From positions 4,575,001-4,639,000 of the forward strand of contig JAXDDX010000003.1 in assembly GCA_034670405.1 (NCBI GenBank): DNA of 64,000 nucleotides, in the 5' to 3' direction. Positions 34,762 to 47,651 of this stretch are shown in pieces. Below the pieces are notes generated by a model, which had not been told where the DNA came from, made no database searches, and was given only the letters and a program-made list of their open reading frames with translations. The translations under genes were made by a program, and so were the position numbers. Numbering within the stretch: position 1 is the first letter of the stretch; the number at the start of each line of letters is the position of its first letter. Origin of the DNA: Hoplostethus atlanticus (Eukaryota; Chordata; Actinopteri; Trachichthyiformes; Trachichthyidae).

Positions 34762-35943
34762 CCTCTCCGGTGACCCCTGCGACCCATCCCCTCGAACCCA
34801 GCACAGCCCCCCCCCCCGGGACTGACCCTGCATGTAGTCCCTAGCAGCCTGTACGCACACCAATGAACAAATCCACTCACGCACATGAAGTCAACACCGG
34901 TGTACAGACAAGAGAGGTGAAATGTTTGGGATTGGAGATGGACAAGATGACCAGCACAGTTTTATGTGTCTGTTGAGTGTTAAGATGCCTCCGAATGAGT
35001 CGCAGCGTTGAAAGCCGACAAAACCTGCAGAGGAAAAATGGATTTAGCAGGCGGAGAAATGGGACGCTTTGGTTTTGAAAGCCAGCAGAACATGTACACA
35101 ATAATGAACTAAAACTGGAAAGCGTTGAAATTTTCAGACAATTTTTCACTCCCGACTACCGAACAATATCACGAAAAGTCTGGAGCAGTTTTGTTAAGTT
35201 CCCATAAACACACGACTGCTGCAAATGTGGCCTGTGGACTGTTTGCCAGCCATATTGTCCAGCCACTATCAGCATTACATCATATTGAGTACCAATAGTA
35301 ATCTTCAAATCCAGTCAAGAATTGAAGGTTTTGAAAAAGGCATGGAAGTTATGAAATGGAAAATGTGTAGGAACCCTGCAGTTGCTCTTCCACCAGTAAG
35401 GTCATCATGTCTTCGCCCAGTACGGGTCTCTCAACATATTATCTAATGTATTGTACTTTATCGTAATGTTGCTGATATTTGATGTGATGTTTCTCCTTTC
35501 AGTTTCCATTTCAGACATTTCTTCACATGCTGGATTGTTTCTTCCTGGTTTCCCAAGGTTCAGAATGAATTGCATTGCCCTCGATTTTTTCCTCAGCTGT
35601 CTCGACCACATTCACATAGCGGTGATATTGTAGTAACGCAGCGAAATGAACTTTTGATCAGTTGCTCCCCCAGACTGACAATGCAGCCGATGCAATCTCT
35701 TGGGGTGTCAAGGTACAGGGTGGGGCTAGCATGTTTTTCAGTTGTGACTGTTCCGCATTTCCTTTGGTTTTACAAGGATTACATTCTTATGGATTCAACT
35801 GACCCGAAACGTTTTTTTCTTGGTTAGAAAGTTATTATTATTGAATATGATCAAAAAACGCTATACTTTAAACGGATAACATTTTTAGATTTTAATTTAC
35901 GTTTTAATAGGGCATTTCCCCTCTTCGTGAGACGCTTGTCAAA

Positions 35944-36058
35944 TTGTGGAAAAGGTTTCTACATTTTTTTTTAAGTTTCCCTTGACGTGTTTTGCGTTTC
36001 TCATTGAAACCGAAGAGAAGAGAAGCTTGACGACAAATGTAGAAACCTCTTCACACAA
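35944..36058. repeat. Imperfect inverted repeat in the prdm10 3' UTR
   Basis: TTGTGGAAAAGGTTTCTACA (35944-35963, continuing TTT) pairs with the inverted copy AAATGTAGAAACCTCTTCAC (from 36035, continuing ACAA). The arms are about 23 bp with a few mismatches and the loop about 68 bp. Confidence 0.75.
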
Positions 36059-36364
36059 TAGCACGTGTTTTTGAAGAACAATAACGACTGAAATTCAAAA
36101 TGTCACGGTATCCCTTTAGGTGTCTAACCCAGTTAGAGAAATATTTCTGGATATCAGCACGGGGTTGCAGCTAAACAGCCTAGGAGCTGGACGTGACACT
36201 GTGCATGATGGTGATTTGGGAAAGACTATTATGGCCTTATTCCACTGTATGAACCTGTATAGTATAAGGGAAAGTATTGCAAGTACATAATACTACAGTG
36301 TTGGTACGTGATGACAACATACAGTAGTTCAGGGGAAGAAAACGACAGGAATTGGTGTAGCGAG

Positions 36365-36480
36365 AAGGGAGATTGCCTTTCAACAGGAAGGCCCTGAAGT
36401 GTCCTTGAGCAAGACGCTGAATCCCTACTGTAGCCGACCCTGACCTCTGACCTTCCTGTGGAGGGGCGTCGAGTGAGTTT
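36365..36480 (+). repeat. SINE-like fragment
   Basis: GTGTCCTTGAGCAAGACGCT then GAATCCCTAC is the diverged body of a common teleost SINE/dispersed repeat. Confidence 0.5.
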
Positions 36481-37199
36481 CTCGGGGATTATGATGTTGA
36501 TGATTATTTTTACTTTGCGTGCGTTGTTACACGCTTAAAAGTGCTATCAGAGAGATTTTACTTTCCCGTTGTTTGAACAGGTTAATACACTGGGATGTGG
36601 CCATTGTGAAGTGTTTTTGTGATTTGCACTCGACCAAAGGTGTGCCACATCTCCGCCGCCCTAAAGGGAAAACATCTACCCTCTATTTATATTGGTCTGT
36701 GGGCAACAGACCTGTATAATGTAAGATATAGCTGGAGTTTCCTCATGTACAGTGATTCCCCTTATTGTTGCAGGTGATTTTGTCCTGTTGTCCATGTGTT
36801 GAGAAATTAAATTCTTTTATATCCGTACATTGTGTTTTCTGTCGACTTTGTTTCACATCCTGAATGTATGGTGGTTGTGTGTAATGTTAGAGTGGGTGTA
36901 CAGGTGATTTTTGTCCTTTTTTTTTCTAGTTTTGATTTTTTCACCCACTGCTAGATGGCAGCACAGCTTCAGAATAAAGACATTACACAGATCTGTGGCT
37001 GCACCTCTGAGCTGTGATGGCTGAAAAGTCCCAACAACCGACGGTGTTAAACTTGATTTGGTTTTTAATGATTTCAAATGGGCTCGCCTCAACAGGAGGA
37101 GTAATGGTTATCCAAAGTTCAACAGGCTGTTTACTTTCTCAGCTGTCAAAGGTTCTACAAACAGAGAGTCTGTAAGAGTCTGTAAGCCTACCTATGTTG

Positions 37200-37274
37200 A
37201 ATGCACTTATTGTAAGTCGCTTTGGATAAAAGCGTCTGCTAAATGACTGTAATGTAATGTAATGTAATGTAATG
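37200..37274 (+). repeat. Teleost L2/SINE 3' tail with AATGT repeats
   Basis: TTGTAAGTCGCTTTGGATAA then AAGCGTCTGCTAAATGAC, ending in about five AATGT units (37248-37274). This is the well-known tail shared by fish L2 LINEs and their SINE partners. It lies between prdm10 and the next gene. Confidence 0.8.
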
Positions 37275-37477
37275 AGGAGCGGGGCCCGTCCTCCGGACTA
37301 TTGTGATCGGTACGTTTGACACATTCCTCCCTTGATGGACTGTGGGAAAAGAAAAAGGCACTACCTAGATAAATTCATCATCCAGCAGAGCCGGTTGGAC
37401 AGGCTTATCACGTTGTGGAACTAATCACAGATCGAGCAGGTGCATGTTGCCTCGCGCTCTTGAGAGTTCGAACAAGT

Positions 37478-40400
37478 ATGTCTGTGTCTCCGGAGCTCCC
37501 TGCGCCTCGACTGACCGCTGCCCTATACCGTCAGGGTCAGATGGGCAAAGGACCGAGCGACAGAGTGGGATGGGAGTGGGCTTGGAAATGGATGGAGAGA
37601 ATGAAGGAGGACGGGCAGGGAGAACCGAGGTGCCAGGAGCCGCCGAGGTACGTGCTTCTCTTTGAGGCAGCTTTTTGAGTGGCAGGTCTCTTGATTGCCT
37701 GAGCTGAAACGGGGAGGAGGAGTGTGAAGTGACTGCCCCGGTCCCTGGCTTTGCTCCAAACTGCTGAGATATTTTTCTGCTCCATTAGCTACATATCTGT
37801 CACCACGTCTAACAGCTGCACATCTCTTCCCTTTCCATTCAGCCTCTAATAGACTTTCTCTTTCCTTTTTCACTCTATTCTCTTTCAGTATCTCTCTGTA
37901 TCTCTCTGTATCTCTCTTTATGTCTCTGTATCTTTTAAATCGCTGCAGGTCAACCCGACCACCTGCTGATGGCCGCTCGCAGCGCAGGACCTGGTCCCAG
38001 ACCCTAAAGGCATGCCACCGCTGGCGGAGCTGGTGCGGTGTAGCTCTAGTAGGTGCAGTGTGGTCGGTTTGCCAGGTGGAGGCGCCGCTGCACCCCTCTC
38101 TCAGTCCGGCGGAGGTGTGTTGGAGGCTGCTGCTGGTCTGCGTGCTGTGGATAGGCCTGGGAGGCTGTGTCCTTGCTCTGAAGTACTGCCTGCGGCTCAG
38201 ACAGAGAGCGGTGAGTGCATCCTCTGGGCTCCTATCTGACTTGACCCTGCTGTTGTATTAATCCTGGTTGTTCAATGACTTTTTTTTTTTTAATTCAAGG
38301 GGGAGCCCCCTCAGAGGATGCGGCATGAGGTGGTGACAGAACAAAGCAGTAGCCAGTATTCAGGGTGAGACCTTGATAATTTCACCTTTTTTTTTGGATT
38401 ACATTTTAACATTTTTGCCTTTTTATGATAGTCTACATTAGCGAGAAACAGAGAGATTGGAGAGAGAGGGAGGCGGATGGTGAATGTCACAGATCCTAGG
38501 TCAGATTTAACCTAACCCTAACCCTTAGCCACCAGGTGCCCCATACCCATCTACATACGAAGAGTCTATTTCCAGAACATTACACATCCGTTTTGGGGGG
38601 GAAATCATCACCTGAAGTTCATCGTTCATCATGTGTACATTTTTCAAAAAACACCATCAAAAGGAAAATGTTTTGGTGCCTGGGCTCCTTTTCCCTTTTA
38701 ATGGTGTTTTTGAACTATGCTTTTGAGCCAGAGCACTCAAAGTAATCACTAGGTCAACACAGGCGCAGAACCAAACGCTTTTATTCACCATTTATAAACT
38801 AGAGAGGATCCTATCTATAAAAGCGTCATCACTTTAGTACATCATTTGTTTTTGCTATAAATGAATTATATGAAGCTGGTAGAAATGTAGTTTTGGAGTG
38901 AAGCTTGTGATAAAGTATTGCCGTTAGCCTTTCAATTATTCATTCATTTTTCTCACCTTGGTCTCCTTATTTCCCCAGGGTGTCCAGAGCGAGGGCCCCA
39001 GGCCACCGGGTCCCCCTGGCCCTGGCCCTGGTGGACAGCCTGCTGCTCTGCGTGCTCCAGGAGCCCCTGCCGGACCCCGGGGTGCCTCACATCCAGGCTC
39101 TCCTCTCCACACTGGAGGTGAGATGGAAGCAGCAGCCTCCGGCAATAACCCCGTCATCTCCTCTGTTTTCAGTTGCTCTTTGCATGTAGATCGCTGTGTC
39201 TTCTTTGTTGGTAACATAAAGACCAGACCCTGCACTTCTGTACGCACTGCACAGAGGGGTTTGTAGCCCGGGGCAGCAGACACATCACTGAGCTGCTGTC
39301 ATCTGCACTCTGTTCTAGTAGCTCCTCTCTTTCTTCTCTTCCCGTTCTGTCTTTCACAGCATTTTCCTCCTTATGATGTTTTTGACACAATTTAGTTTGT
39401 CATCCTCTTATGTTGAGGTTCGCCATATTGATTTGTTTTTCTTGAGATGCTTCCAGGGTTGGGCTTCTTTCTCTGTTTTAGTATTTTTATAACGTGCAAA
39501 TAAATGAACATATGTTATTTGTTGGGTACATCAATACAAAGCGCCTTGCAGCCCCATGATGCTTACATTTTTAGTGCTGTGCTCAACTTAAACTCAACCC
39601 TCGTTCTCTCCCTCTCACCACAGTCAGTGTCTGAAACACTCGAGGGGGCTGATATTGTGTCAGAGACGTGGCTGGAGGAGGCGAATCGGGGGGACTCCTC
39701 ACTGACAGACAAGGTGAAGCTCCTCAGCACCTACCTGCAGCAGAGGTGAGGTTCAATGCACGCGTACTAGCTGCTCGGACGACTTCCGCTTAGCCGCATT
39801 AACGCATTAAGACCCCGCACAACACTCCTCTCTGATAGGACACGGTCGCTGCGTAGACTTGTCCAGGTGCAGGGGGAATTCGAGGCCAGCGTGAAGGACG
39901 TGCTGGAGGGCCTGGATGGGCTCTGGGCTCAGCTGGAGGAGCTCCACACCGGGGTCACGCTCACCAAGGAGTGGAGCCGAGGAAACAGAGACCTGTCCAC
40001 GGCCAGGACGGAGGCAGAGGTAAGGGCGATCTGGTGTGTGGCTGTAAAAGATATTTCCATTCAACTGCCAAGATAAGGGCTGTTTCTAATACTGGTGTGT
40101 TTGGGAAAGGATTTGTTCGTAGTTCTGGCTCGGCACAAGAGCAGGCTTCAGTGCTGCCAGGCTCACCAGGAGGACAGCACACAACTTCTGCAAGTAAGGT
40201 CCTACCCATGCAGGAAAAAATGTTATTTCCCACAGTTTTCAATGTGCCGTGTTTGGACTGACCCAGATATACCCTCTGCTCTGTTTCACAGGAGCTAGCC
40301 TGGAGTCACACACATATAAGCCACAGTGTTAGCAGCAGCAGCGAGTCAGTCTGGCCAGAGCTGTTGCTCCAGTTCAACATTGAGCAGGTACATGGCACTC

Positions 40401-40799
40401 CACCCGGTAGACAAACAGCAGGATGTTGTTCATAGGTTTAGAAACCCAGCGGGACTCAGACCTTCTCTCTCCCCGCAGTTTGACAAGGTCCAGGAAAGTT
40501 TCCTCTCCTTGGAACAACAGACCTCGACGTTCCAGGCCCACCTGGAGGGGCTCGGAGGGGGAGATCAGGACGGACTCGCGGGGCCCCCCTCCCTTACCGA
40601 CCGGGCCCCCTGCTCGTGCTCCGCCTCTCCTCCGACTTCCCCCTGTCTCTGCAGTGGACGCCCGACTGATGTTCCAATGGAGACGTCCATAACTGTCCCC
40701 TCGTTGGACACAGACACTCCCCTTACCCTGTGTGAGAGGTCCGCCCTGCAGTTCTCCACCGCCTTCGGACGCCTCCGTCGATCCGGAAGGAGGAAGTGA
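37478..40799 (+). CDS. Unrecognised membrane protein with helical coiled-coil-like region (9 exons)
   Basis: Exons 37478-37647, 37949-38210, 38300-38364, 38979-39117, 39624-39745, 39839-40019, 40110-40193, 40292-40387 and 40479-40799 total 1440 nt (479 residues and TGA), with phases matching at all eight junctions. I do not recognise the family. The N-terminus is basic and Trp-rich. A short hydrophobic stretch lies at 85-98, and a clear membrane segment at about 116-134 (LLLVCVLWIGLGGCVLALKY) is followed by basic LRLRQRA. Residues 185-395 look helical, with repeated Leu/Gln/Glu patterns (e.g. LEGLDGLWAQLEELHTG) suggesting a coiled coil or spectrin-like bundle. The tail is Ser/Pro/Cys-rich and ends RLRRSGRRK. 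The start ATG has A at -3; in-frame ATG 37541 is an alternative. The exon 7 acceptor (gggaaag) is weak. Poly(A) signal: 41617. Function unknown. Confidence 0.75.
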
Positions 40800-41616
40800 A
40801 CATTGGGATTTCAGGAGACGATACCTGGCTGATAGGTGTCAATTATCTAGGGAAGGTATTTTCAAATGTTGATCATTTGATGGTTTAAATTGAGTATTTA
40901 TTACTTTTTTATGATTACATTTATGCATGCAATCACTTGTGCATATTTTTGTGTACTTATGTATATTTTGAATTGCACCTTTAAGGTTTGCCACTTACTG
41001 AGCTATTGTAATTTCATTTTTTCCATTTGTTTCATTAATTTTTTTCATTTCAAAGATTGTCTTATATTCTGAAGACTGGGCAAGAGCACTTTTATAAATG
41101 GAAGGATATTTCAGACACCAGGGGGCACACTTTCACCAGTTATTACAAGCAGCAATAACCTTGTCTAGCAGCACCTCCCCAACAAATGACACCATCATGA
41201 CCATATATACAGTCATTTCAGATATCTGTCTGTGTAATGGCTGACCATGGCCGAGACCTTTTCCATTCAATCAACTTTATAGGAGCAAAGAATTGGACGG
41301 GCCCTTCAAGCACACGGCACCGTGAATGTCTTCCATTAGGATCTGACAGTCAGTCACAAGTCGTGTCTGTGTGATGTCATAATGCCTCAGATGATTGTGA
41401 GCTTTTATCTTCATTCAGGTTTATATTATATAATATATATATTTATTATATTTCAGATATCTGTGGTTTCGGAATACAACCTATTCATACTCGAAGAGAA
41501 TGATGAAATATGATATATCCGGTCATGCATCTTTCATTATTTTGCTCTTTTCTTTGAAGTCTGTTTCTTACCAGTGTTCTGAAAGTAAAAAGTCTTTTAT
41601 ATTTGTCCATGATTTT

Positions 41617-41622
41617 AATAAA
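41617..41622 (+). other. Candidate poly(A) signal AATAAA for the 37.5-40.8 kb gene
   Basis: AATAAA lies 818 bp after the stop codon in an AT-rich 3'-UTR-like stretch (40800-41640). No nearer AATAAA was noticed. Confidence 0.45.
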
Positions 41623-43113
41623 ACGCTCTATTCCTCCACAGTCCTGAGGGAATAGGTTACAGGTTAAGCGATCCCAGATTTTCTTTTCTTCTCTTTTTTT
41701 AAAACTATTTTTCACTCTATCTCTCCCTATCAGACAGAATGGGCATGATGACTTGAGACCTTCAAAGCATGGATGTCAGGTTGAGGGCAGAGGGGGAGAG
41801 GAAGGTAGGAGGGGGCAGCGAAGGTCAACGCCGGAAGCGTTTCTGTTATTACTAAAAACTGAGCGGCCCTCTAGACCTTTTTGAAAGACATGAATGTCTT
41901 TGATCCAAATTCAATTACCCTGCAGCCACATACTGAAGACACAGCAGAACTAGACACAGTTCACTCCCCATTTCTGACTTGTCTGGCTGTGGCAAACAAG
42001 ATTTCTGAGAATCGAGTTAGGCATATGTTTGTATGAGGTGGGTGCCGTCGGGAACATGGACTTGCCTATTTCCTGACCGAGAGTTTTGTGGATCCTGCAT
42101 CTGTCTGATTCCCTCACGCCGGGGCAGTGATTGGGAGAGGTGGGGCCGACCCCCGGGGGGGAGTCGGGATGAAAGGAATGTGAGCAGAACGCTGCAGGAT
42201 CTGAGCTGTCACAACACCAAAGACCACAAACACCACGTCTGAGACTGCCTGGACGAAGAGAGGGGTATAACAACAAACAAGTCTGCTCTGACATGTCACA
42301 GGGATATGAAATATTGTCCATTCGGAGGCCTGCCTTACAATAACAACGACCACGCATTGTTGTTCCAGCTCCAACGGTCACATCAAGACAAATGATTTTC
42401 TAATGATTTATTAAGTGACTTTTAGATTCTAGTGGATGTACATGAACAACATTGCTTCAGTTATAAAGCAGGTTTTGCTTTACAAGCTAGCGTGGAACAT
42501 CCCTGTCCTATCCAGATGAACTCAGCGCCTAGCATTGCTGCCGTGTGATGTCATGGCCTTGGCCATCCACTGCCAGCAGAGGGACGGCGTTTGGGAGCGA
42601 GGGGCTGCCTGTCCGCTCGCTGAGAACCTAAGAGTGAGCAAATTAAATTACCACTGGCTTTGTTTAGATACACTAAAAAGTCGATGACTAGCTTCCTCAC
42701 AGGCCACGCCGGTCCTGGAGGACAGGCTGTTTCAAAGCTAGCTCAAGTGTGTGTTGTTTCAGAAAATATGGTTCATGGCAGAGGTCAATCCCTCGCCTTA
42801 TCCTGACAATTACTCAAGATCGGGTTTCACTGGCGTACACAGAGCTGATCCCTGCTCTGATGGCACTGCAAGACCCTGTACAGTAGTATGGACGCCTGCT
42901 ATCTGATATAAACACACCGAAGACCCCGTCACCTCACAGATCTCAAAGACTCTTTTTCAAGGGAGACATACAAACAACATACAACACATGTCCATGAGCA
43001 CAAATAAAATCAAAATCACCTAAAAAGTTAAAGTTAGCATGTGAATAGTCATCAGCAAACAGGGAAAACACACACAACATGATTGGAATCCTGGTTGATG
43101 TTTTACACAGGGA

Positions 43114-43144
43114 TGTGTGTGTGTGTGAGTGTGTGTGTGTGTGT
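43114..43144. repeat. (GT)n microsatellite
   Basis: Interrupted GT run just upstream of the transposon-like fragment at 43170. Confidence 0.9.
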
Positions 43145-43169
43145 TAACCTTCATTTCTTTCTCAATGGC

Positions 43170-43390
43170 GGTGACATTTTCCAGGATGAGAAATGACAGT
43201 GGCCCCATCAAAACGGTCTTCACCGAGTGGTTTGAAGAGCACGGTGATGATATTACCCTGCACCATTTACGGGAGGACCTGAAACAGCGTCTGAGGCTAC
43301 ATTTATACCTGTTAGGACAAAGATGGAGGGACCAGATGACGTCTCCTAATAGTGTTCACATCCCAGTGACATTACATTTATAGGAGATCA
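43170..43390 (+). mobile_element. Possible DNA-transposon fragment (Tc1/mariner-like reading frame)
   Basis: The frame contains MRNDSGPIKTVFTEWFEEHG, whose spacing resembles the region around the second Asp of Tc1/mariner transposases (pattern DNAPIH...WFEEH). It is followed by CTACATTTATACCTG and AGTGTTCACATCCC, phrases reminiscent of fish DNA-element ends. The match is short and not decisive; a real exon with acceptor ttttccag is the alternative. Confidence 0.3.
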
Positions 43391-43990
43391 GGGACCGTAG
43401 CTTTGGCAAAGCATGCGAATACACCAATATCAGACCCAGAATCAGTTTAATCACCATGGAAAATAGATGGGTGACATTTGCCTTGGTGATCTTTTTCCTG
43501 TACTCAGGAACTTAGTTTGTGCTCGCGTGTAAGTCGAATTCAGGACTCAGACATTTCAGACAGTCAGTCAGAAAGTTCAACAGCTAATGATGAATCACAA
43601 ACCACACGAACGCTCACCATGAAACGGGCTGGACACAGATAACTGAGGGCCACGCTACTTTTAATCGGAGGCTGTTGGAAATGGGGTGGACAGCTGCACA
43701 CTGAGCCGAAACATCAAAACACCAGCCACAGATGCATGCAATTAGCAACATGGTAGACATTTGGGGAGCAAAGGTCCATAAACTCGCAACTTATTACGGT
43801 TGATCTAACACGGCCGGGGGGCCTGAACGCAGCAAAATGGAGCGGCTGCTCCTAATGGGGTTGTAGTTGGAACGCTCCACCGTCCAGAAATATCATCGCT
43901 CCCAGTCCTCCATCTTTCACACCTTTAATTTCATAGTTTTCTGTTCTGTTACTACATCTTCATCCTCCCAATCTGTGTGTGTTTATCATA

Positions 43991-44030
43991 GGAGGAGGGG
44001 GGAGGAGGAGGGGGGGGAGGGGGGGGGGGG
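43991..44030 (+). other. Poly-purine G-run tract
   Basis: GGAGGAGGGG units pass into runs of 7-12 G on the plus strand. G-quadruplex formation is plausible but not shown. Confidence 0.6.
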
Positions 44031-46200
44031 ACGGTAAGTAGTCGGCTCAACGTGTTTCCAATCATTAGGAAATGCTAAGCTTCCTGTTTGTGTAAACATT
44101 TTCTTATTTTGTTTTCCAAGAAAGCGGGCTAGGATAATCAACCCCGACCTCTCTGCCCTCGCGTTTCCTACCGAGCACACTGAGGCGCATCGCCGTCCGA
44201 GCCGACACCGTTGGACCGAGTCAGAAATGAACGGATCCTCCAGAGGTCAGGAGCTACAGCCGTCGATGGGTAACAGCTGTGGGACCTGCTCAACCTCAGC
44301 ATCCAACTTTGAAGCTCCTTTGCGTTCTCAGATCAGTCCAGTTTTCAGATTTAGTGCTGACCTTTTGACCTGCTGTCAGTTCTGTCGCTCTGTGGTCAGA
44401 AAGTGAAGAATTTCAATGCAAAATGTGTTTTTCACCGTTTGGACAATGTGATACCGACTTCCACAAAAGGATGAAAGTCACTACCGATATTGATATCAGT
44501 TATTTCTGCAGTCAAGATCTTTTCTTACACAATAATGGCATTACTCAGGATGCAGCTGTCGTTTTTTTTGAAATATTGCACAATAAATGTTATCTATTTT
44601 TGGTAAATGGATATTGAGCATTTTGTAATGATACCTCTGAGAGTCTTAACATCCACTGCTTCACCTGTGTTTTAACCCTGTGGCCCAAGGTGCAGACTCG
44701 TCTCTCTCTCGGGTCACAGGGATATTTTATTACATCTGACGTCGAGGCGCCGCGTCTCTGATCTTGCTATTGGAAAGTTGTTGTTGCTCTACAAATTTCC
44801 AAACCGTTCTACTGTTGCTCTCGTTCTGGGTTGCTCCGGTTAAGACGCAACAGGAGCTCAGCCCAGCCGTGATCCTCGACCAGCTTTTCATCGTAAACAC
44901 AATCACTGTGTTTTTTGCCTGTCTCTCAGTCTTTTCTCTCACCTCTCGCTGGCTTAGCTAGCCTCTTTAGTCCTTCTATGAGGCACCGATGTGTGAGGCA
45001 GCTCTCTGAGGAAAGGCTAAACAAACAGGCTGGCCCCGGCACAAAGAGTCCGCCACTCAGAGACATGTGGCAGCAAAACCCTCCCAATCCCCGTCCCCAC
45101 CCCCGGCCACAACCCCCGGCCCCCTCACACTCCCACCGGACCCATACAAGCTCTTTTCCGCGCACCACCCCCGAGCGGAGCCAAGGAGGAGGAAAGATGG
45201 AGGAGGAGGGGGAGCGAATTCTGATTCCTTTTCACCGAATGTCACCACCTCACAAAAGGGACCGCATGACACTGCCACTAAATCAGAGTTAATGGACTCC
45301 TTTCTCAGTCCTGCGAACATGACAGGGGGCGTGTGTGTGAGAGAGTAAGGGAGTGTGGGGAGGGACGGGGGGCTGGCGAGGGTGCCTGGTTGCCCCATTG
45401 AAGGGGCACATGGGCCAACGAGCCCCGTGTGATATAGTGGGACGAGGCTGGCGAGGGGAAGCATGCTAGCCGCTCGCTCAGCGGAACGCCCCGGCTCTCA
45501 TTCAACACCTATTTGTTTTAAGTCGTCCATAATTCAGAGGTTAAAGTGCCTCTGAGCTTTAGTGATTTAAAATAGGTGAGTGTTAATCCTCGGGTTTGTT
45601 TGACTCCCCCCGTCACCGAGCCACGCCGCCTGTCGGCACAGCTGATTTGTGCGTAAGAGGCGAAACAACATCACATCAATCACAAGCCACTCTAACAGTA
45701 AGTAGCGCGGCTACACGGACCGCGGTGCTCCGTGAGGCAATCAATCAAAACTCCTGGAGCGGAGGTACGGGGGAACGCCGTCCACCGGGCTTGTGGGGCG
45801 ATTGTCCATTAGCATGTGAACACTTATTTCACAATGAGGAGCCAGACTGGGGGACTGTTGGTTTCCCAGCACCCCCTGCAGCCCCGCAGCCCATCCCACG
45901 CTCAGAGAGCTGCAGCTCCGAGGAGATGAGTGAAGATGGCATTGGTGTCACTGGCAGGCATTCATAACTGCCACCCCCCCTCCTCCCTCCCCCCCCCAGA
46001 TGCAGGGAGACAGAGGGAGTAGAGACACAGAGCCCCAGGTACCGACCTCATTAGCAGATAAAAGCAACCTTTCCCCGTGACCCCTGACCCCAGAGGTTGC
46101 CATGGAGCCTGCCAGTCGAGGCATGGATGGAGCATGCTGGGATCGCTCCCAGCAGGACGGAATGAATATGGGGCTGCTGTGAGAATTATTAAGACACCCC

Positions 46201-46202
<2 letters not shown>

Positions 46203-46258
<56 letters not shown>
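46203..46258. repeat. (CA)28 microsatellite
   Basis: Uninterrupted CA repeat. Confidence 0.95.
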
Positions 46259-46260
<2 letters not shown>

Positions 46261-47163
46261 AATTCACATTCATCCACGTTATGCATTCCTGAACTCGTTG
46301 AAGTTAGGCTGGAGCTCGTTTGCTGCTCTCTCCTGCTTCCTGCTCTGTTTCTGTTCCGTCATCTTTAGTGCCAGTCAACCAGCTAAGCTCGCGGCGACCC
46401 CGGGCTGACCTCTGATGTGAGGGGAACGTGTGATAGTTTACATAACGGGGGGGGAAATGGAAAGACTGCTTCTTCCTCAGATTATTTCTTTGTTTGTTTC
46501 TGAGCTTTATGTTGCCGTTATTGTTGCTGTTGAGAGGTTGTCCCGTGTCTTCATACGGTATACTCCTCAGGATGGAGCGTATGGGAGGAAGTGTATATCT
46601 ACACGTCGGGGATGTGTGTATGTATGTGTGTGTGTGCATGTACCTATGTATGCATGTGTGTGTGTGACTGTTGGAGGATGAGGAGGGGGGAGGTTATATC
46701 TTGGTCATGCTGACTGAGTTTTATAAGCTGTGGCTAACCCCACTCCCCACAGCTGACTGGATATTAAATAAACAGAGCCAAGTGGCTGAATTCAGCGGGG
46801 TAAGTGCTCAGGCTGGAGGAGCACTACTTCACCAGCACAGGGCCTCCCCCTGGGGCCCCCACACCAGCCTGTCTTATTCTTGGCAGCTGCACTGGAGAGG
46901 GAGAGAGAGAGAGAGGCGGCCTATTGGCTGGGGAGGGGGCCTGTGTACATGGGGGCAGGACTGGAAGGAGACAGAGAGTGGGGGGGGGGAGGGAGTTGGA
47001 AAGAGTGAGGGATGTGGAGACAAGAAACTGGGGGCTGGTGTTTGTTGCCGTGCAGCTGCGGCATGAAAATCGGGACCAGCGGCCAGAGAGAGAGCAGGAA
47101 AAAAACAGACTGCTGAGCGTTGCTCCGTCGCTGGCTAATTTCTCTTGTGGTTTTTGTGCCGTG

Positions 47164-47229
47164 GGTGAGGACAGGCAGTGGGTGAGGACAGGCAGTGGGT
47201 GAGGACAGGCAGTGGGTGAGGAGAGGCAG
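47164..47229. repeat. 17-bp minisatellite, nearly four copies
   Basis: The unit GTGAGGACAGGCAGTGG is repeated three times exactly, plus a partial fourth with GAGAGG. Confidence 0.9.
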
Positions 47230-47615
47230 CCTCCCTGTGCCGGAGTGTGGAAGTAAGGCAGTGTGTCGGTGTCAGTCAGTCTGTCAGAACCTCCTGCAAG
47301 GCCTTCATGCTCAGTTCCACATTGCTGCTCACATCTGATTCTTTGGGTAACCGCTCATATCTGCTCTGGTGTCTGACACCGATATGAACTGACATGTTGT
47401 TTCCGACACGTTTCGGTCATGGCGTGTGTCTCTGCGTTGTCGTGTCTCGTTGTCCTCCGTGCTAACACCGGCCCTGAAAACAAGTCCCATGTAGGTCGCA
47501 CGTCCATGTGGTATTGGAAAAATGTAGCTTTTTGGTGGGACATGGGAGGGAGGAGGGGGAGGGGTGAGGCTGGGGTGGACAGAACATACACACTGTCAAA
47601 TGGAAGGGAAGTATA

Positions 47616-47617
<2 letters not shown>

Positions 47618-47651
<34 letters not shown>

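Larger units (their letters stand above)
34762..36830 (+). other. prdm10: Probable prdm10 3' UTR with polyadenylation signals
   Basis: No acceptor or conserved reading frame follows the stop codon. The sequence is AT-rich and 3'-UTR-like. Candidate poly(A) signals are ATTAAA at 36806-36811, followed by a TGTGTTTTCTGT-rich segment, and AATAAA at 36973-36978. The region includes an imperfect hairpin (35944-36058). Its extent is inferred. Confidence 0.5.

Noticed and set aside
45057..45464. Long overlapping frames on both strands around 44.9-45.5 kb
   Set aside because: Pro/Gly-rich translations on both strands reflect GC-rich low complexity; no splice signals or family resemblance.
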